The notes below the pieces were generated by a model that did not search any database, had not been told where the DNA came from, and saw nothing but the letters and a program-made list of their open reading frames with translations. The translations under genes and the position numbers were made by a program. 64,000 nucleotides of DNA from Alkaliphilus oremlandii OhILAs. GTDB taxonomy: Bacteria; Bacillota; Clostridia; Peptostreptococcales; Natronincolaceae. The stretch spans positions 2,976,001 through 3,040,000 of the forward strand of contig NC_009922.1 of NCBI RefSeq assembly GCF_000018325.1, given 5' to 3'. Of the stretch, positions 42,658 through 51,540 are shown one piece after another. Within the stretch, counting starts at the first letter, position 1, and the number at the start of each line of letters is the position of its first letter.

Positions 42658-42802
42658 GTGGTCGCATAAATTGGGTTAGATCGCAGTCTCATTGCACAAT
42701 TTTATTCTCCTTACAGTCGATAAAATTGGCATTCGTTGCCTTTGACCTACCATCAATTTATTGCTCCCTTCGGTCGCATAAATTGGGTTAGGTCATAAAA
42801 AA
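42658..42802 (-). repeat. Terminator-linked repeat, composite copies C and D
   Basis: Copy D (42743-42802) is a complete stem-loop: TGACCTACCATCAATTTAT pairs with ATAAATTGGGTTAGGTCA around a loop containing CTCCCTTCGGTCG, followed by TAAAAAA. Copy C (42658-42685) repeats the GGTCGCATAAATTGGGTTAG part. Between them a related hairpin occurs (CAATTTTAT ... ATAAAATTG around CTCC...GTCG). On the minus strand the element begins at the U-tract of the htrA terminator. Confidence 0.8.
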
Positions 42803-42846
42803 GGTACATCTAAAGATATTCAACGCCAATACCTTAGATGTACCTT
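42801..42846 (-). terminator. Rho-independent terminator of htrA
   Basis: AAGGTACATCTAA pairs with TTAGATGTACCTT (13 bp), followed on the minus strand by TTTTTTATGACC, where the repeat begins. Confidence 0.88.
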
Positions 42847-42858
42847 CTAGATATGTTT

Positions 42859-44184
42859 TTATCTTTCTGCAAATGATTCGAATACAATATCGACCTTTAC
42901 TTCCTTGTTATTTCTGATTACCGTTATTGTGGCTTTGTCTCCCGGTCTGTATTTGTAGATGGATCTTGTCAAATTGCTCATTCTACTGATCTCATCATTA
43001 TCAATTTTAACGATAATATCATTTCCTTGAATTCCATACTTTGCTGCCACTGAGTTTTCCAATACCTCTTTAACGTAAACACCATGTTCTACCGGTGTCT
43101 GTTCTCCACTATAGGCTCTATAAGCATCTAAGTTCAATCCTCTAATGCCCAGATATACCCTTGTAAATTCTCCATTTTCAATGAATTGATCTACAATTGG
43201 TTTTGCAATATTAATTGGTATAGCAAATCCCAAGCCTTCCCCAGTGCTTATTTTAGCTGTGTTGATCCCTATAACCTGTCCTTTTGCATTTAGTAATGGA
43301 CCACCACTATTTCCTGGGTTAATAGAAGCATCTGTCTGCATTAGGTTTTCTATGGTCTCCCCAGCAGTATTTATGGTGATGGTTCTGTTCAATCCGCTGA
43401 TAACTCCTTGGGTTAAACTTCTTTCAAAGGTTAGTCCCAGTGGATTTCCAATGGCAATGGCAATTTCTCCTACCTCTACACCATCACTGTCACCCAAATC
43501 TGCGGCGATAAAGTTTTCTCCTTCTATTTTTATCACTGCAAGATCTAAGCTGGCTTCATTCCATAGAACCTTAGCATCCAGTTGTCTACCATCGCTGAGA
43601 AGCACCTTTACCTCTTTTGCATTACCATCATTTACTACATGGGAGTTGGTCAGTATATACCCTCTAGCATCTACGATTACCCCAGTACCTACTCCCGATG
43701 CTTCTTGCATGCCCAGCCAGGTTCTCTGAAGAGAAACCGTTGTAATACCTACGACGGAGGGCATTACCTTTTTAGCAACGGCAGAATATACTGTTAAATC
43801 CTGGTTCGGGTTAATTGTAATGTTCTGTGCAGCTTCATTAAATGATATACCTCTTTGTTCCAACATCTCTGGCAAAAGCTGATAGGTAGCACCTAAAGTT
43901 AGCGCACCTCCCAAAACTATTCCAGCTAAGGTACCACTGATAAACCTTTTGCGTGATTCTTTGGAGAATCTTCTCTCCATCCTGTTGAGTTCTTTTTCCA
44001 TTTCCTCTATGCTTACATTTACCGCTACAGGCTCCACTTGTAGGATGGATTCTTCCGCTTTCATCTCTACCTCTTCTACTGCAAGCTCTCTGTAGCTTTC
44101 TGTTTCTTGCTCTTTATTTCTGCTACTTGTGTTTGCATCCTGCTCTTCAAATTGATTTTTTCTTTCATTTTCAAAATTATTCAA
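42859..44184 (-). CDS. htrA: HtrA/DegP-like membrane serine protease
   Basis: About 441 residues. A charged cytoplasmic N-terminus (about 1-85), one transmembrane helix (FISGTLAGIVLGGALTLGAT), then a trypsin-like domain outside the cell with the catalytic triad in LTNSHVVNDG (His), SLDLAVIKIEG (Asp) and NPGNSGGPLLNA (Ser). A C-terminal PDZ domain follows (GVYVKEVLENSVAAKYGIQG). It degrades misfolded exported proteins. Start is TTG 44184, 8 nt after GGAGG; the upstream TTG overlaps that site. It is downstream of walJ in the WalRK block. Confidence 0.95.
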   Translation of the reverse strand: MNNFENERKNQFEEQDANTSSRNKEQETESYRELAVEEVEMKAEESILQVEPVAVNVSIEEMEKELNRMERRFSKESRKRFISGTLAGIVLGGALTLGATYQLLPEMLEQRGISFNEAAQNITINPNQDLTVYSAVAKKVMPSVVGITTVSLQRTWLGMQEASGVGTGVIVDARGYILTNSHVVNDGNAKEVKVLLSDGRQLDAKVLWNEASLDLAVIKIEGENFIAADLGDSDGVEVGEIAIAIGNPLGLTFERSLTQGVISGLNRTITINTAGETIENLMQTDASINPGNSGGPLLNAKGQVIGINTAKISTGEGLGFAIPINIAKPIVDQFIENGEFTRVYLGIRGLNLDAYRAYSGEQTPVEHGVYVKEVLENSVAAKYGIQGNDIIVKIDNDEISRMSNLTRSIYKYRPGDKATITVIRNNKEVKVDIVFESFAER

Positions 44185-44216
44185 ACGAATCGCCTCCAAG
44201 GAACTAAAATATAGGA

Positions 44217-45011
44217 TTAAAATTGATATATATTACTTACCCTGTCCCTATACAGTAAATCTAGTTCTATGTCTCTTCCTACAATAATTTTTTTGTTTTC
44301 TAAAATATTTTTTACTGTTGCGATCGCTAGTTCAGGAAAATTATTTTCCTTGCTCAAATGGGCAAGTAATATGGATTTTACATTTTTGTGTACCAGCTCA
44401 ACGATGGCATTCCCTGCGGCTTCATTGGATAGATGCCCCATATTTGAAAGGACTCTTCTCTTTAAGCTATAGGGATAGCTGCCAGCCTTCAGCATTTCTT
44501 CATCATGATTCGATTCTAATATGACGAGATTGGAGCCCTCTATTTCACCTATAACATCTTCGCTTATATACCCGAGGTCTGTAGCAATGCTTATTTTAAT
44601 ATCCTTTTTCTTAATACTGAATCCAACGGGTTCATTGGCATCGTGAGAGATTCTATAAGGCCGGATGTTAAAGTCTCCAATATAAAAATCTTCGTTGGAT
44701 ACAAAGTTTTTTATATTTTCCTCCTTAACTTTTCCAATCTTACAGCCCATCCCTTCCCATGTTCCAGTATTCGCATAAATGGGAACATTATACCTTCTAG
44801 ATAATATACCAACACCATTGATATGATCGCTGTGCTCGTGACTCACTAGAATCGCCGAAAGGTTTCTAGGATCTACATCAACTTCTTTCAGCTTATTTTC
44901 TATTTGCTTGCCACTCAGCCCTGCATCTATTAATATGAAATGATCTTTATCATGGACCAAATGGCAATTACCGCTACTCCCACTTGCTAAAGAGCAAAAA
45001 CGAACTGTCAT
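44217..45011 (-). CDS. walJ: WalJ/YycJ MBL-fold hydrolase
   Basis: 264 residues. A metallo-beta-lactamase-fold protein with FCSLASGSSGNCHLV at the start, VSHEHSDHINGVG (HxHxDH), ATDLGYI, ESNHDEEML and a C-terminal LLAHLSKENNFPE. YycJ/VicX family members are 5'-3' exonuclease-like and accompany WalRK, with a proposed role in cell division and DNA repair. The start at 45011 has GGAGG 8 nt upstream; longer starts run into murA. Confidence 0.95.
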   Translation of the reverse strand: MTVRFCSLASGSSGNCHLVHDKDHFILIDAGLSGKQIENKLKEVDVDPRNLSAILVSHEHSDHINGVGILSRRYNVPIYANTGTWEGMGCKIGKVKEENIKNFVSNEDFYIGDFNIRPYRISHDANEPVGFSIKKKDIKISIATDLGYISEDVIGEIEGSNLVILESNHDEEMLKAGSYPYSLKRRVLSNMGHLSNEAAGNAIVELVHKNVKSILLAHLSKENNFPELAIATVKNILENKKIIVGRDIELDLLYRDRVSNIYQF

Positions 45012-45063
45012 ATTTACTGCCTCCAATTTATCCTTATTATATCGAACAATCCTTAAATTAGTC

Positions 45064-46326
45064 TTAATTCGTTTCCTTTTTTCTTCTGATGCTTGCACCC
45101 AAGCTGATCAATTTCTGTTCCAATTGATCATATCCTCTGTCGATATAGTGAACATTTTCTATTTCGGTTTCGCCCTTCGCCGCAAGACCAGCAACGATCA
45201 AAGAAGCGCCTGCTCTCAGATCGGAAGCGGACACCTTTGCCCCTGTTAGATTTTCAACACCATGGATCACTGCTACCCTACCGTCCACCTTGATGTCTGC
45301 ACCCATTCTTTTCAGCTCATCCACATGCTTAAAGCGCCCTTCAAAAATAGTTTCCGTTACAATTCCCGTTCCTTCTGCTGTGGACAACAGACTGCTCATT
45401 GGCTGTTGTAAATCCGTTGGAAATCCTGGATACACTAAGGTTTTGATGCCAACACTCTTCAATCTACCGGAAGAGATTACCCTTAAAGATTCCCCGTTTT
45501 CTATCACCGTAACACCCATTTCCTTCAGCTTTGCAGTGATGGCATCCAAGTGCTTCGGTATGACGTTATCGATTAACACATCGCCACCAGCAGCAGCGGC
45601 AGCAATCATATAAGTCCCAGCCTCTATTTGATCTGGTATCACCGTATGGATACAACCACCCAGCTTTTCTACACCTTTAATTTTTATTACATCGGTACCT
45701 GCGCCCTTAACGTCTGCGCCCATGCAGTTTAAGAAGTTGGCCATGTCCACAACATGAGGCTCCTTTGCTGCATTGTCTATAATCGTTGTTCCCTCAGCCA
45801 TAACTGCTGCCAGCATGATGTTAATAGTTGCTCCAACGCTGACAACATCCAAATATATTTCTGCACCAACTAGTTTATCTGCTTCCACAGTGATAATACC
45901 ATGCTCGATACTGACACTGGCACCCATTGCTTCGAATCCTTTAATATGCTGATCAATAGGTCTGCTTCCAATGGAGCATCCTCCTGGATATGCCACCTTC
46001 GCTTTTTTAAATCGGCCGAGACCAGCCCCTAAAAGGTAATAGGAAGCTCTTAGTTCCTTTGCTAAATCGTGATCTGCAAAGCAACCTTCCATGGCAGTTG
46101 TATTAATTTGCAATGTATTGGGTCTTAACTCCTTTACGTTTGCGCCCAAACTGGACAGCATATCCGCTAATATTTTTACATCACTGATTTGTGGTAAGTT
46201 ATCGATTACGCAAGTATCTCCAGCCAGTACTGTTGCTGGCAGAATAGCCACTGCTGCATTTTTAAATCCACTGATTTTAACCGTACCATTTAACTTTTTT
46301 CCGCCTTCAATTATTAATTTTTCCAT
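45064..46326 (-). CDS. murA: UDP-N-acetylglucosamine 1-carboxyvinyltransferase MurA
   Basis: 420 residues, normal length. Transfers enolpyruvate to UDP-GlcNAc, the first committed step of peptidoglycan synthesis, in the cytoplasm. The active-site K22-N23 ([12 protein letters not shown]) and the fosfomycin-target cysteine C117 ([13 protein letters not shown]) are present. GAGG lies in the loop of a small hairpin (46334-46349) before the ATG. Its position between yycI and walJ separates the classical wal genes. Confidence 0.97.
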   Translation of the reverse strand: MEKLIIEGGKKLNGTVKISGFKNAAVAILPATVLAGDTCVIDNLPQISDVKILADMLSSLGANVKELRPNTLQINTTAMEGCFADHDLAKELRASYYLLGAGLGRFKKAKVAYPGGCSIGSRPIDQHIKGFEAMGASVSIEHGIITVEADKLVGAEIYLDVVSVGATINIMLAAVMAEGTTIIDNAAKEPHVVDMANFLNCMGADVKGAGTDVIKIKGVEKLGGCIHTVIPDQIEAGTYMIAAAAAGGDVLIDNVIPKHLDAITAKLKEMGVTVIENGESLRVISSGRLKSVGIKTLVYPGFPTDLQQPMSSLLSTAEGTGIVTETIFEGRFKHVDELKRMGADIKVDGRVAVIHGVENLTGAKVSASDLRAGASLIVAGLAAKGETEIENVHYIDRGYDQLEQKLISLGASIRRKKETN

Positions 46327-46333
46327 ATATATT

Positions 46334-46349
46334 ACTGACCTCAGTCAGT
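46334..46349 (-). promoter_or_regulatory. Hairpin presenting the murA Shine-Dalgarno
   Basis: ACTGAC-CTCA-GTCAGT forms a 6-bp stem whose loop on the minus strand reads TGAG, with GAGG at the loop-stem junction as the apparent ribosome binding site. It could tune translation but may be incidental. Confidence 0.35.
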
Positions 46350-46610
46350 GATTCACCATCCTTCATTATAGTCTACACCCTCCATAGAGGATGTACATCA
46401 TGAATATCTATTTAAATATACTATAATTCAATATTATACCAAACTTTCACAGTTTGAATTTATTATAGCATTTATTTACTTATTTGATAAGTATTATAAT
46501 CTAGGATTATTTGGAAACCAACTTTATCGGCGCTTCTGCCCATTTGACGCATTCTTGCAGCTCAAATTTGTTCACTCCTTCTAGTCGTGCAAATTTGGTG
46601 CTTGTCCTAT

Positions 46611-46671
46611 TGACCTACCCTCAATTTATTGCTTTCTTTGGTCACGTAAATCGGGTTAATTCATAAAAAAA
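46611..46671 (-). repeat. Terminator-linked stem-loop repeat, copy E
   Basis: TGACCTACCCTCAATTTATT pairs with the right arm CGTAAATCGGGTTAATTCA, around TTTCTTTGGTCA. It is diverged from copy D but has the same order, is followed by TAAAAAAA, and begins on the minus strand at the U-tract of the yycI terminator. Upstream (46555-46610) it resembles the extra hairpin beside copy D. Confidence 0.7.
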
Positions 46672-46695
46672 GAAAAAGACCGCAGTCTTTTTCTT
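46670..46695 (-). terminator. Rho-independent terminator of yycI
   Basis: A perfect 11-bp stem AAGAAAAAGAC / GTCTTTTTCTT with a 4-nt loop, followed on the minus strand by a T run continuing into the repeat. Confidence 0.85.
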
Positions 46696-46720
46696 GGATT
46701 TTAATTGGTATGAATTTGCT

Positions 46721-47620
46721 TTAGTTTTTGTAAGCCTCTACAAAATAAGTCTTTCCGTTGTCGATGGTTATTTTCCACGATGGAAATGCAGTTCCGGATA
46801 CGATTTCTTTCCAATCCGATTCCATATAGTCGGAAGGACTAAAATAATACCCCAGATTGATTTCATTTACAAATACATCGCCATCATTTTCTCCTACAAT
46901 TGCACCCATGGCCCTCGTTAAAGCTTCTGCCGCAGGAATAACCGCTTTCTTCTGCTGTTGGGTTTTCTCATACTCCAGGAGCATGGCTTCCATTTTCACG
47001 ACACCCCGATTGCTCACATAGACATGGATATAGCTTTCCCCCAGGAACTTATTTTTGTATTTCTGGTTATAGACTAATTTATAGACTTGTTCGTCTTCTA
47101 AATCTTCCTGTTTGCCGTAATATACTTGGGACAGTTCTATATCTGGAGTCAGTAAATCATTCTGCTTTAAAAAATCATTACTCATCTTATTGACCGTTTT
47201 TTCATTCAGTACAAAATGTTTAACATTTCCATCATAATTCATATATTGGATTCGTTTTCCACCGTCTATGATTAATTCCTTGTCCTGGCCCTTAAAGATT
47301 TCCTTCTTTAAAATTTTATCCTCCAAGGTCTGATTTTGCCGCTGATAATTTTTGCCTAAAAGCTTTGAAGCTGTCTGTTCAGCATCAAATACATGGTATC
47401 TTACCATCAATATCGGCAGAGAAACAATCTCTCTGGGAATATTCACATTCAAGTAAATGGCATTATTATTTAGGTGCTTTTCAACATCCATTACATATTC
47501 ATCCGTAATCATTTGACTTTCCTGTTCACCAAAAAACTTACTTTGCAAACTATATGTCAGAAAAATATTTGTTACGATGAAGGCTACAATTAAAATATTT
47601 TTTGCTTTGGACCAATCCAT
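46721..47620 (-). CDS. yycI: WalRK regulatory protein YycI
   Basis: 299 residues, membrane-anchored. MDWSKAKNILIVAFIVTNIF at the start is the typical YycI N-terminal helix; the rest is extracytoplasmic with repeated beta-rich YycH/YycI folds. With YycH it controls WalK activity at the membrane. It is 15 nt after the yycH stop, with GGTGGTG before the ATG, and is the last gene of this transcript before a terminator. Confidence 0.93.
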   Translation of the reverse strand: MDWSKAKNILIVAFIVTNIFLTYSLQSKFFGEQESQMITDEYVMDVEKHLNNNAIYLNVNIPREIVSLPILMVRYHVFDAEQTASKLLGKNYQRQNQTLEDKILKKEIFKGQDKELIIDGGKRIQYMNYDGNVKHFVLNEKTVNKMSNDFLKQNDLLTPDIELSQVYYGKQEDLEDEQVYKLVYNQKYKNKFLGESYIHVYVSNRGVVKMEAMLLEYEKTQQQKKAVIPAAEALTRAMGAIVGENDGDVFVNEINLGYYFSPSDYMESDWKEIVSGTAFPSWKITIDNGKTYFVEAYKN

Positions 47621-47635
47621 AGAATTTCACCACCA

Positions 47636-49099
47636 TCACTTGAAGGTAACATTATTCGAAGAGCCTCTACCTATTAAATCACCAGTATAGCTGTCAAAGT
47701 AATAAACATCGCCTTTAATTTTAACACGCCAGCTGGGCTTTAGAATCTGTCCCTTATATTCTTCCATGGTATCAAAATAAACCATCCTTACCTCTTCTAT
47801 GTTTTTTAATATCTCTGATATTTTGCTGCTATCATCCATTTCTTCTTCTGGTTGAACTCCAGTGTTAAAATATTCGGTCTTTAAATTTTTAATATTTTTA
47901 TCAATGATGCTTGGGAAATTAATTACCAATTGCTCTGGCGTAAAGCCTTTGATATCCATCAATTTCCGTACAGAGCTTCGATATACCTTTACCTTGTCAC
48001 CGTAAACCTCCACCTCTATGGGCTGCTTTACTTCACTATCCTTCGTCTCTACAGAATAGCCCCCGATGCGGTAGCTAAAGCCAAATAAGTATCCAGTGTT
48101 ATCGGAGGTTTTTTTAATCTCCTTTAAATACAGATTATCCAATGAATCTCTTTTCTGAAGCATAAATTCTACAGCTGCATCTAAAGAGTCTACAATGTTT
48201 GTACTAGATATATTCCCAATCTCCTCATTGTACTCCAGAGCACCTTTGCTGCTAATACGGAGGGTTTTTTCACCGTACCCATAAATATAAACCACAGCAC
48301 CATTGGCCTCTCTGATACTTTTTACGAAATCAAAGCTTTTATTGAAGAATTTTTTTGCTTTTTCTATCAATATGAGATCATCCGTTATATCAATTTCGCT
48401 TTCTACAACGGTCTGCGTAGCTAAAGTAGAATAGGTAACAGGTATGGGCGTGTAGTTGCCTCCCTGTTCATCGAGATGAGAAAAGATAGGGTGATATTTA
48501 ATGTGTTCAACTTTTGCCAAATCATCAATAAAGCCTATAAGTGCAGAGTTTTCTTCATATTTTGGAAGCTTCACTTCAAATACATTTTCTTCATTATCTA
48601 CAATATAGATTGTACCTCGATTCAAAGCAGGAATCAGTATTTTATTAATTACCTTTACGTTCTTAACAATTTTATTGTCGAAGGAATCAAAATGCGAAGA
48701 CACCAGAATCGCTGGCGTATTCTTAGGGAACTCTAGTTCGATGGATTTTAAAAGATTACTCTGCACATAGCTTTCCTTTGAAACTGATTTTATTTCTGCA
48801 TCTCCTAAAAAGTAGCTCTTGAGAATATCTTTGCTTTCATTCCAAACCATATCCAGGTTGGAGGATAAAATTGTATATTGATTCGTTCTTTTATCTCCAG
48901 CACCAAAGCTGACCACAACTGCACTGGGGGAAACAATTTTCTTGCGTTCTTTCGAAACCGCCATTGTATTGATTCGCCCATCTGTCGCTTCAGATTTAAA
49001 AATCTCCATTGGATATGGAAACCACAACTGCTGTGTTAGAAAAATACTAAGACACACTAAAACTGAAAGAATTAGGGTCTTTAGTCGCTCCCTATTCAT
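47636..49099 (-). CDS. yycH: WalRK regulatory protein YycH
   Basis: 487 residues. One N-terminal transmembrane helix (LKTLILSVLVCLSIFLTQQL) and a large extracytoplasmic region of the YycH family, including the C-terminal VYYFDSYTGDLIGRG-like segment. It acts with YycI on the WalK sensor. GGAG precedes the ATG. It follows a small secreted-protein gene by 18 nt. Confidence 0.9.
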   Translation of the reverse strand: MNRERLKTLILSVLVCLSIFLTQQLWFPYPMEIFKSEATDGRINTMAVSKERKKIVSPSAVVVSFGAGDKRTNQYTILSSNLDMVWNESKDILKSYFLGDAEIKSVSKESYVQSNLLKSIELEFPKNTPAILVSSHFDSFDNKIVKNVKVINKILIPALNRGTIYIVDNEENVFEVKLPKYEENSALIGFIDDLAKVEHIKYHPIFSHLDEQGGNYTPIPVTYSTLATQTVVESEIDITDDLILIEKAKKFFNKSFDFVKSIREANGAVVYIYGYGEKTLRISSKGALEYNEEIGNISSTNIVDSLDAAVEFMLQKRDSLDNLYLKEIKKTSDNTGYLFGFSYRIGGYSVETKDSEVKQPIEVEVYGDKVKVYRSSVRKLMDIKGFTPEQLVINFPSIIDKNIKNLKTEYFNTGVQPEEEMDDSSKISEILKNIEEVRMVYFDTMEEYKGQILKPSWRVKIKGDVYYFDSYTGDLIGRGSSNNVTFK

Positions 49100-49117
49100 G
49101 GCTTATCACTCCAAACC

Positions 49118-49624
49118 CTATGGCCTTTTTCCTACACCTAGAGTAGAGTTGTTTACGATCTTCTCAAGTAGTACTTTTACTTCCTCTACATTCATAACGT
49201 TGACATGCCTTACAACACTATCTGTTAACCCATTTTTATATTCCGCTGTAAATTCTATTTTATTCAGTCCTGATTTTAGCTCTATTTCTGCCCATCCCAT
49301 TTGAATTTCACCAATGGTCACTTCAATCAGCTCATGAGTTAGAACATAGTTTTCCTCTTCTCCCTCTTTACTGGTATTATGATAAACCGCTATGGATACC
49401 TTTGTGTCCTTAGGGGCTTTAAAAGATAGAACTAGGTTTGTATTGCTTGTAACAAAATCCTTTTCTGGAATAACAACTTCAAAAGATTCTTTGATCGTTT
49501 CTGCTTTTTTATCGTTATTTTTTGTGGCATTTAAATTTGTATTGGTAGGAGTTGCATAGGACATGATATTAGATGTACCTAAAACAGTACATATAATTGT
49601 ACCTGCAACAATTTTCTTTATCAT
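49118..49624 (-). CDS. Small secreted protein of unknown function in the wal operon
   Basis: 168 residues. The N-terminal signal peptide MIKKIVAGTIICTVLGTSNI then MSYA has a likely cleavage after about residue 24. A Thr/Asn/Lys-rich stretch and an Ig-like beta-sandwich region follow (FVTSNTNLVLSFKAPKDTKV, GWAEIELKSGLNKIEFTAEY). The start at 49624 follows AGGAGG by about 6 nt. It sits between walK and yycH, where Bacillus has no gene, and is presumably cotranscribed. An extracellular WalK-related partner is a reasonable guess only. Confidence 0.75.
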   Translation of the reverse strand: MIKKIVAGTIICTVLGTSNIMSYATPTNTNLNATKNNDKKAETIKESFEVVIPEKDFVTSNTNLVLSFKAPKDTKVSIAVYHNTSKEGEEENYVLTHELIEVTIGEIQMGWAEIELKSGLNKIEFTAEYKNGLTDSVVRHVNVMNVEEVKVLLEKIVNNSTLGVGKRP

Positions 49625-49714
49625 ATTAATTCCTCCTGTAAAACTACTATATGAATTCTCTTTCATTATATACAAGTAATATTACAATTATATTACAATG
49701 AAATTAAATTTGAA

Positions 49715-51538
49715 TTACACATTATATTCCTTTTGTAGTGTGATCTCAGTTACAGGTAGTTTTGTATGAACCTCCGTTCCATGCCCTTCCTCGCTAAATA
49801 TTTCAATGGTCCCTTCGTGTGCCTCTATGATCTGCTTTGCGATGGATAATCCAAGACCTGTCCCACCCATTTCTCGAGATCTGGCCTTATCTACCCTGTA
49901 GAATCGCTCAAAAATTCTGGCGATATCCTCCTTCGGTATACCAATTCCAGTATCTCTAATTTTTAGCGTAACGACGCCCTCGTCCACTATCAAATCTACA
50001 ATGATTCTTCCACCTTCTGGGGTGTACTTAATACTGTTGCTCAAAATATTTAAAATCACCTGCTCTATTCGGTCTTTATCAGCATAGATATGCACTGGTT
50101 CATCCTGTAAATGCGTAATAATCTCTTGAGCCTTATTTTTTGCAGAAACATCTATTTTTAAAATACTATTTTCTATAATTTCATTTAAATTTACTTCTTT
50201 TTTATTCCAATTAGATTTTTTGTAGTCTAAATTCGATAACTGTAACAAATCCCGAACCAATCGAGCCATTCGCTCTGCTTCTCCGTCTACAACCTGTAAA
50301 AAGCTTGTAGCCAATTCCGTGTTTTCCAAAACGCCATCTAACAGAGTTTCCGTATAGCTTTTTATGGTTGTTAATGGGGTTTTTAGCTCATGGGAAACGT
50401 TGGCAACAAATTCCTTTCGCATATTTTCCAGCTTTTGCGCGCTGGTTACATCTTGCAGCAAGAGAATAATGCCACCTAGAGCACCATTTTCGTTGATAAA
50501 GGGTGCATAGCTCGCCTCTAAAATGACGCCATCTTCTACATAGAGCATTCTCTGCCCCGTCTGATTTTCTGACATTTCTAGCAGATAGTCCATTTCAAAT
50601 TCTTCGTCATACGGTTTAAATATTTCATTAAAATTCCTTGGGGCCAGCTGACCCTCTTCTATGTTTAGCATTTCCATCGCCTTAGGATTCACATGGAGGA
50701 TCTCACCCTCTTTTGTAGCCGCTATAATCCCATCTGCCATGTACGTGATAATCGTATCCAATTTTTGCTTCTCGCTGCTTACTTCTTGCAATACTCCTTT
50801 TAACCGTGCAGTTAAATAATTAAACATATTGGCAAGCTGCCCGATCTCATCATCGGATCGGACTTCAACAATCTGTTCAAAGTCACCCTTTGCCATTTGA
50901 GCCGCTTTAACAGTTACATCATTAATAGGGCCTGTTATACTTTTCGCAATAAAATACCCTAAGAAAATGGTGATAAAAAGCGCTAAAAAGGTAGCCTTCA
51001 TTATAATCGTTTTAGATTCTTCTAGAGTTTTATAGATATCCTCTAAGTTGCTCTTTAGGTAAATAACCCCTGCAATCCGATTGTTCTCGTCATGAATCGG
51101 CACTACCATATGCTTAGAGCTGTTCAGCTTATTCCCTTCATCGATATGATCTTTCTCTGCGGGCCCGCCACTAAGAGCCTTTAATATCAGCTCCGATTCT
51201 AAAAATTGCGTCGCATTCGTATCTGCACTATTTTTTGTATAAAGTGGATTCGTACTAAATATAATAGAAAAATTGCTATCATTCTTTATGATGGTAATAC
51301 CCATCCCCATCTGTTCATAGCTTCTAATATTTTCTTCCACTTCCATAGGGTTATTCTGCCAATCAATGGTCTTTAAGGAAGTAATCACTGTATTTGCAAG
51401 ACTGGATAGATTATCGCTGACAACACCCAAATGGTATTGTTCAAACTGCTGCATTAAAAATACACCGATAATCACCATTGCCATAAACACCAGAAGAAAA
51501 TAGATGGTAATAAACTTCCATCTAATGCTTTTAAACAT
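49715..51538 (-). CDS. walK: Sensor histidine kinase WalK
   Basis: 607 residues. Two transmembrane helices (about 10-30 and 180-200) enclose an extracytoplasmic Cache/PAS-like domain. They are followed by HAMP (ITGPINDVTVKAAQMAKGDF), PAS (ITYMADGIIAATKEGEILHV), HisKA with VSHELKTPLTTIKSY, and HATPase with N box ILSNSIKYTPEGG, DTGIGIP and GGTGLGLSIA. It is the essential cell-wall homeostasis kinase of WalR. The gene starts 2 nt after the walR stop. AGGAGGG precedes the ATG. Confidence 0.96.
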   Translation of the reverse strand: MFKSIRWKFITIYFLLVFMAMVIIGVFLMQQFEQYHLGVVSDNLSSLANTVITSLKTIDWQNNPMEVEENIRSYEQMGMGITIIKNDSNFSIIFSTNPLYTKNSADTNATQFLESELILKALSGGPAEKDHIDEGNKLNSSKHMVVPIHDENNRIAGVIYLKSNLEDIYKTLEESKTIIMKATFLALFITIFLGYFIAKSITGPINDVTVKAAQMAKGDFEQIVEVRSDDEIGQLANMFNYLTARLKGVLQEVSSEKQKLDTIITYMADGIIAATKEGEILHVNPKAMEMLNIEEGQLAPRNFNEIFKPYDEEFEMDYLLEMSENQTGQRMLYVEDGVILEASYAPFINENGALGGIILLLQDVTSAQKLENMRKEFVANVSHELKTPLTTIKSYTETLLDGVLENTELATSFLQVVDGEAERMARLVRDLLQLSNLDYKKSNWNKKEVNLNEIIENSILKIDVSAKNKAQEIITHLQDEPVHIYADKDRIEQVILNILSNSIKYTPEGGRIIVDLIVDEGVVTLKIRDTGIGIPKEDIARIFERFYRVDKARSREMGGTGLGLSIAKQIIEAHEGTIEIFSEEGHGTEVHTKLPVTEITLQKEYNV

Positions 51539-51540
51539 CG

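Larger units (their letters stand above)
46327..46720. other. Gap between yycI and murA
   Basis: Left to right it holds the murA hairpin, about 250 nt of AT-rich sequence without an ORF (the likely murA promoter region), repeat copy E (46611-46671) and the yycI terminator (46670-46695). The presence of a terminator shows murA is transcribed separately from the walRK-yycHI genes. Confidence 0.6.

Noticed and set aside
42658..42802. Possible CRISPR array from repeated GGTCGCATAAATTGGGTTAG units
   Set aside because: Only two clear copies 111 nt apart here, the intervening sequence is itself a related hairpin, other copies are tens of kilobases away, and no cas genes are present.
43244..43729. 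161-codon ORF on the plus strand over htrA
   Set aside because: Antisense shadow of a well-supported HtrA gene with the catalytic motifs in the other frame; no ribosome binding site.
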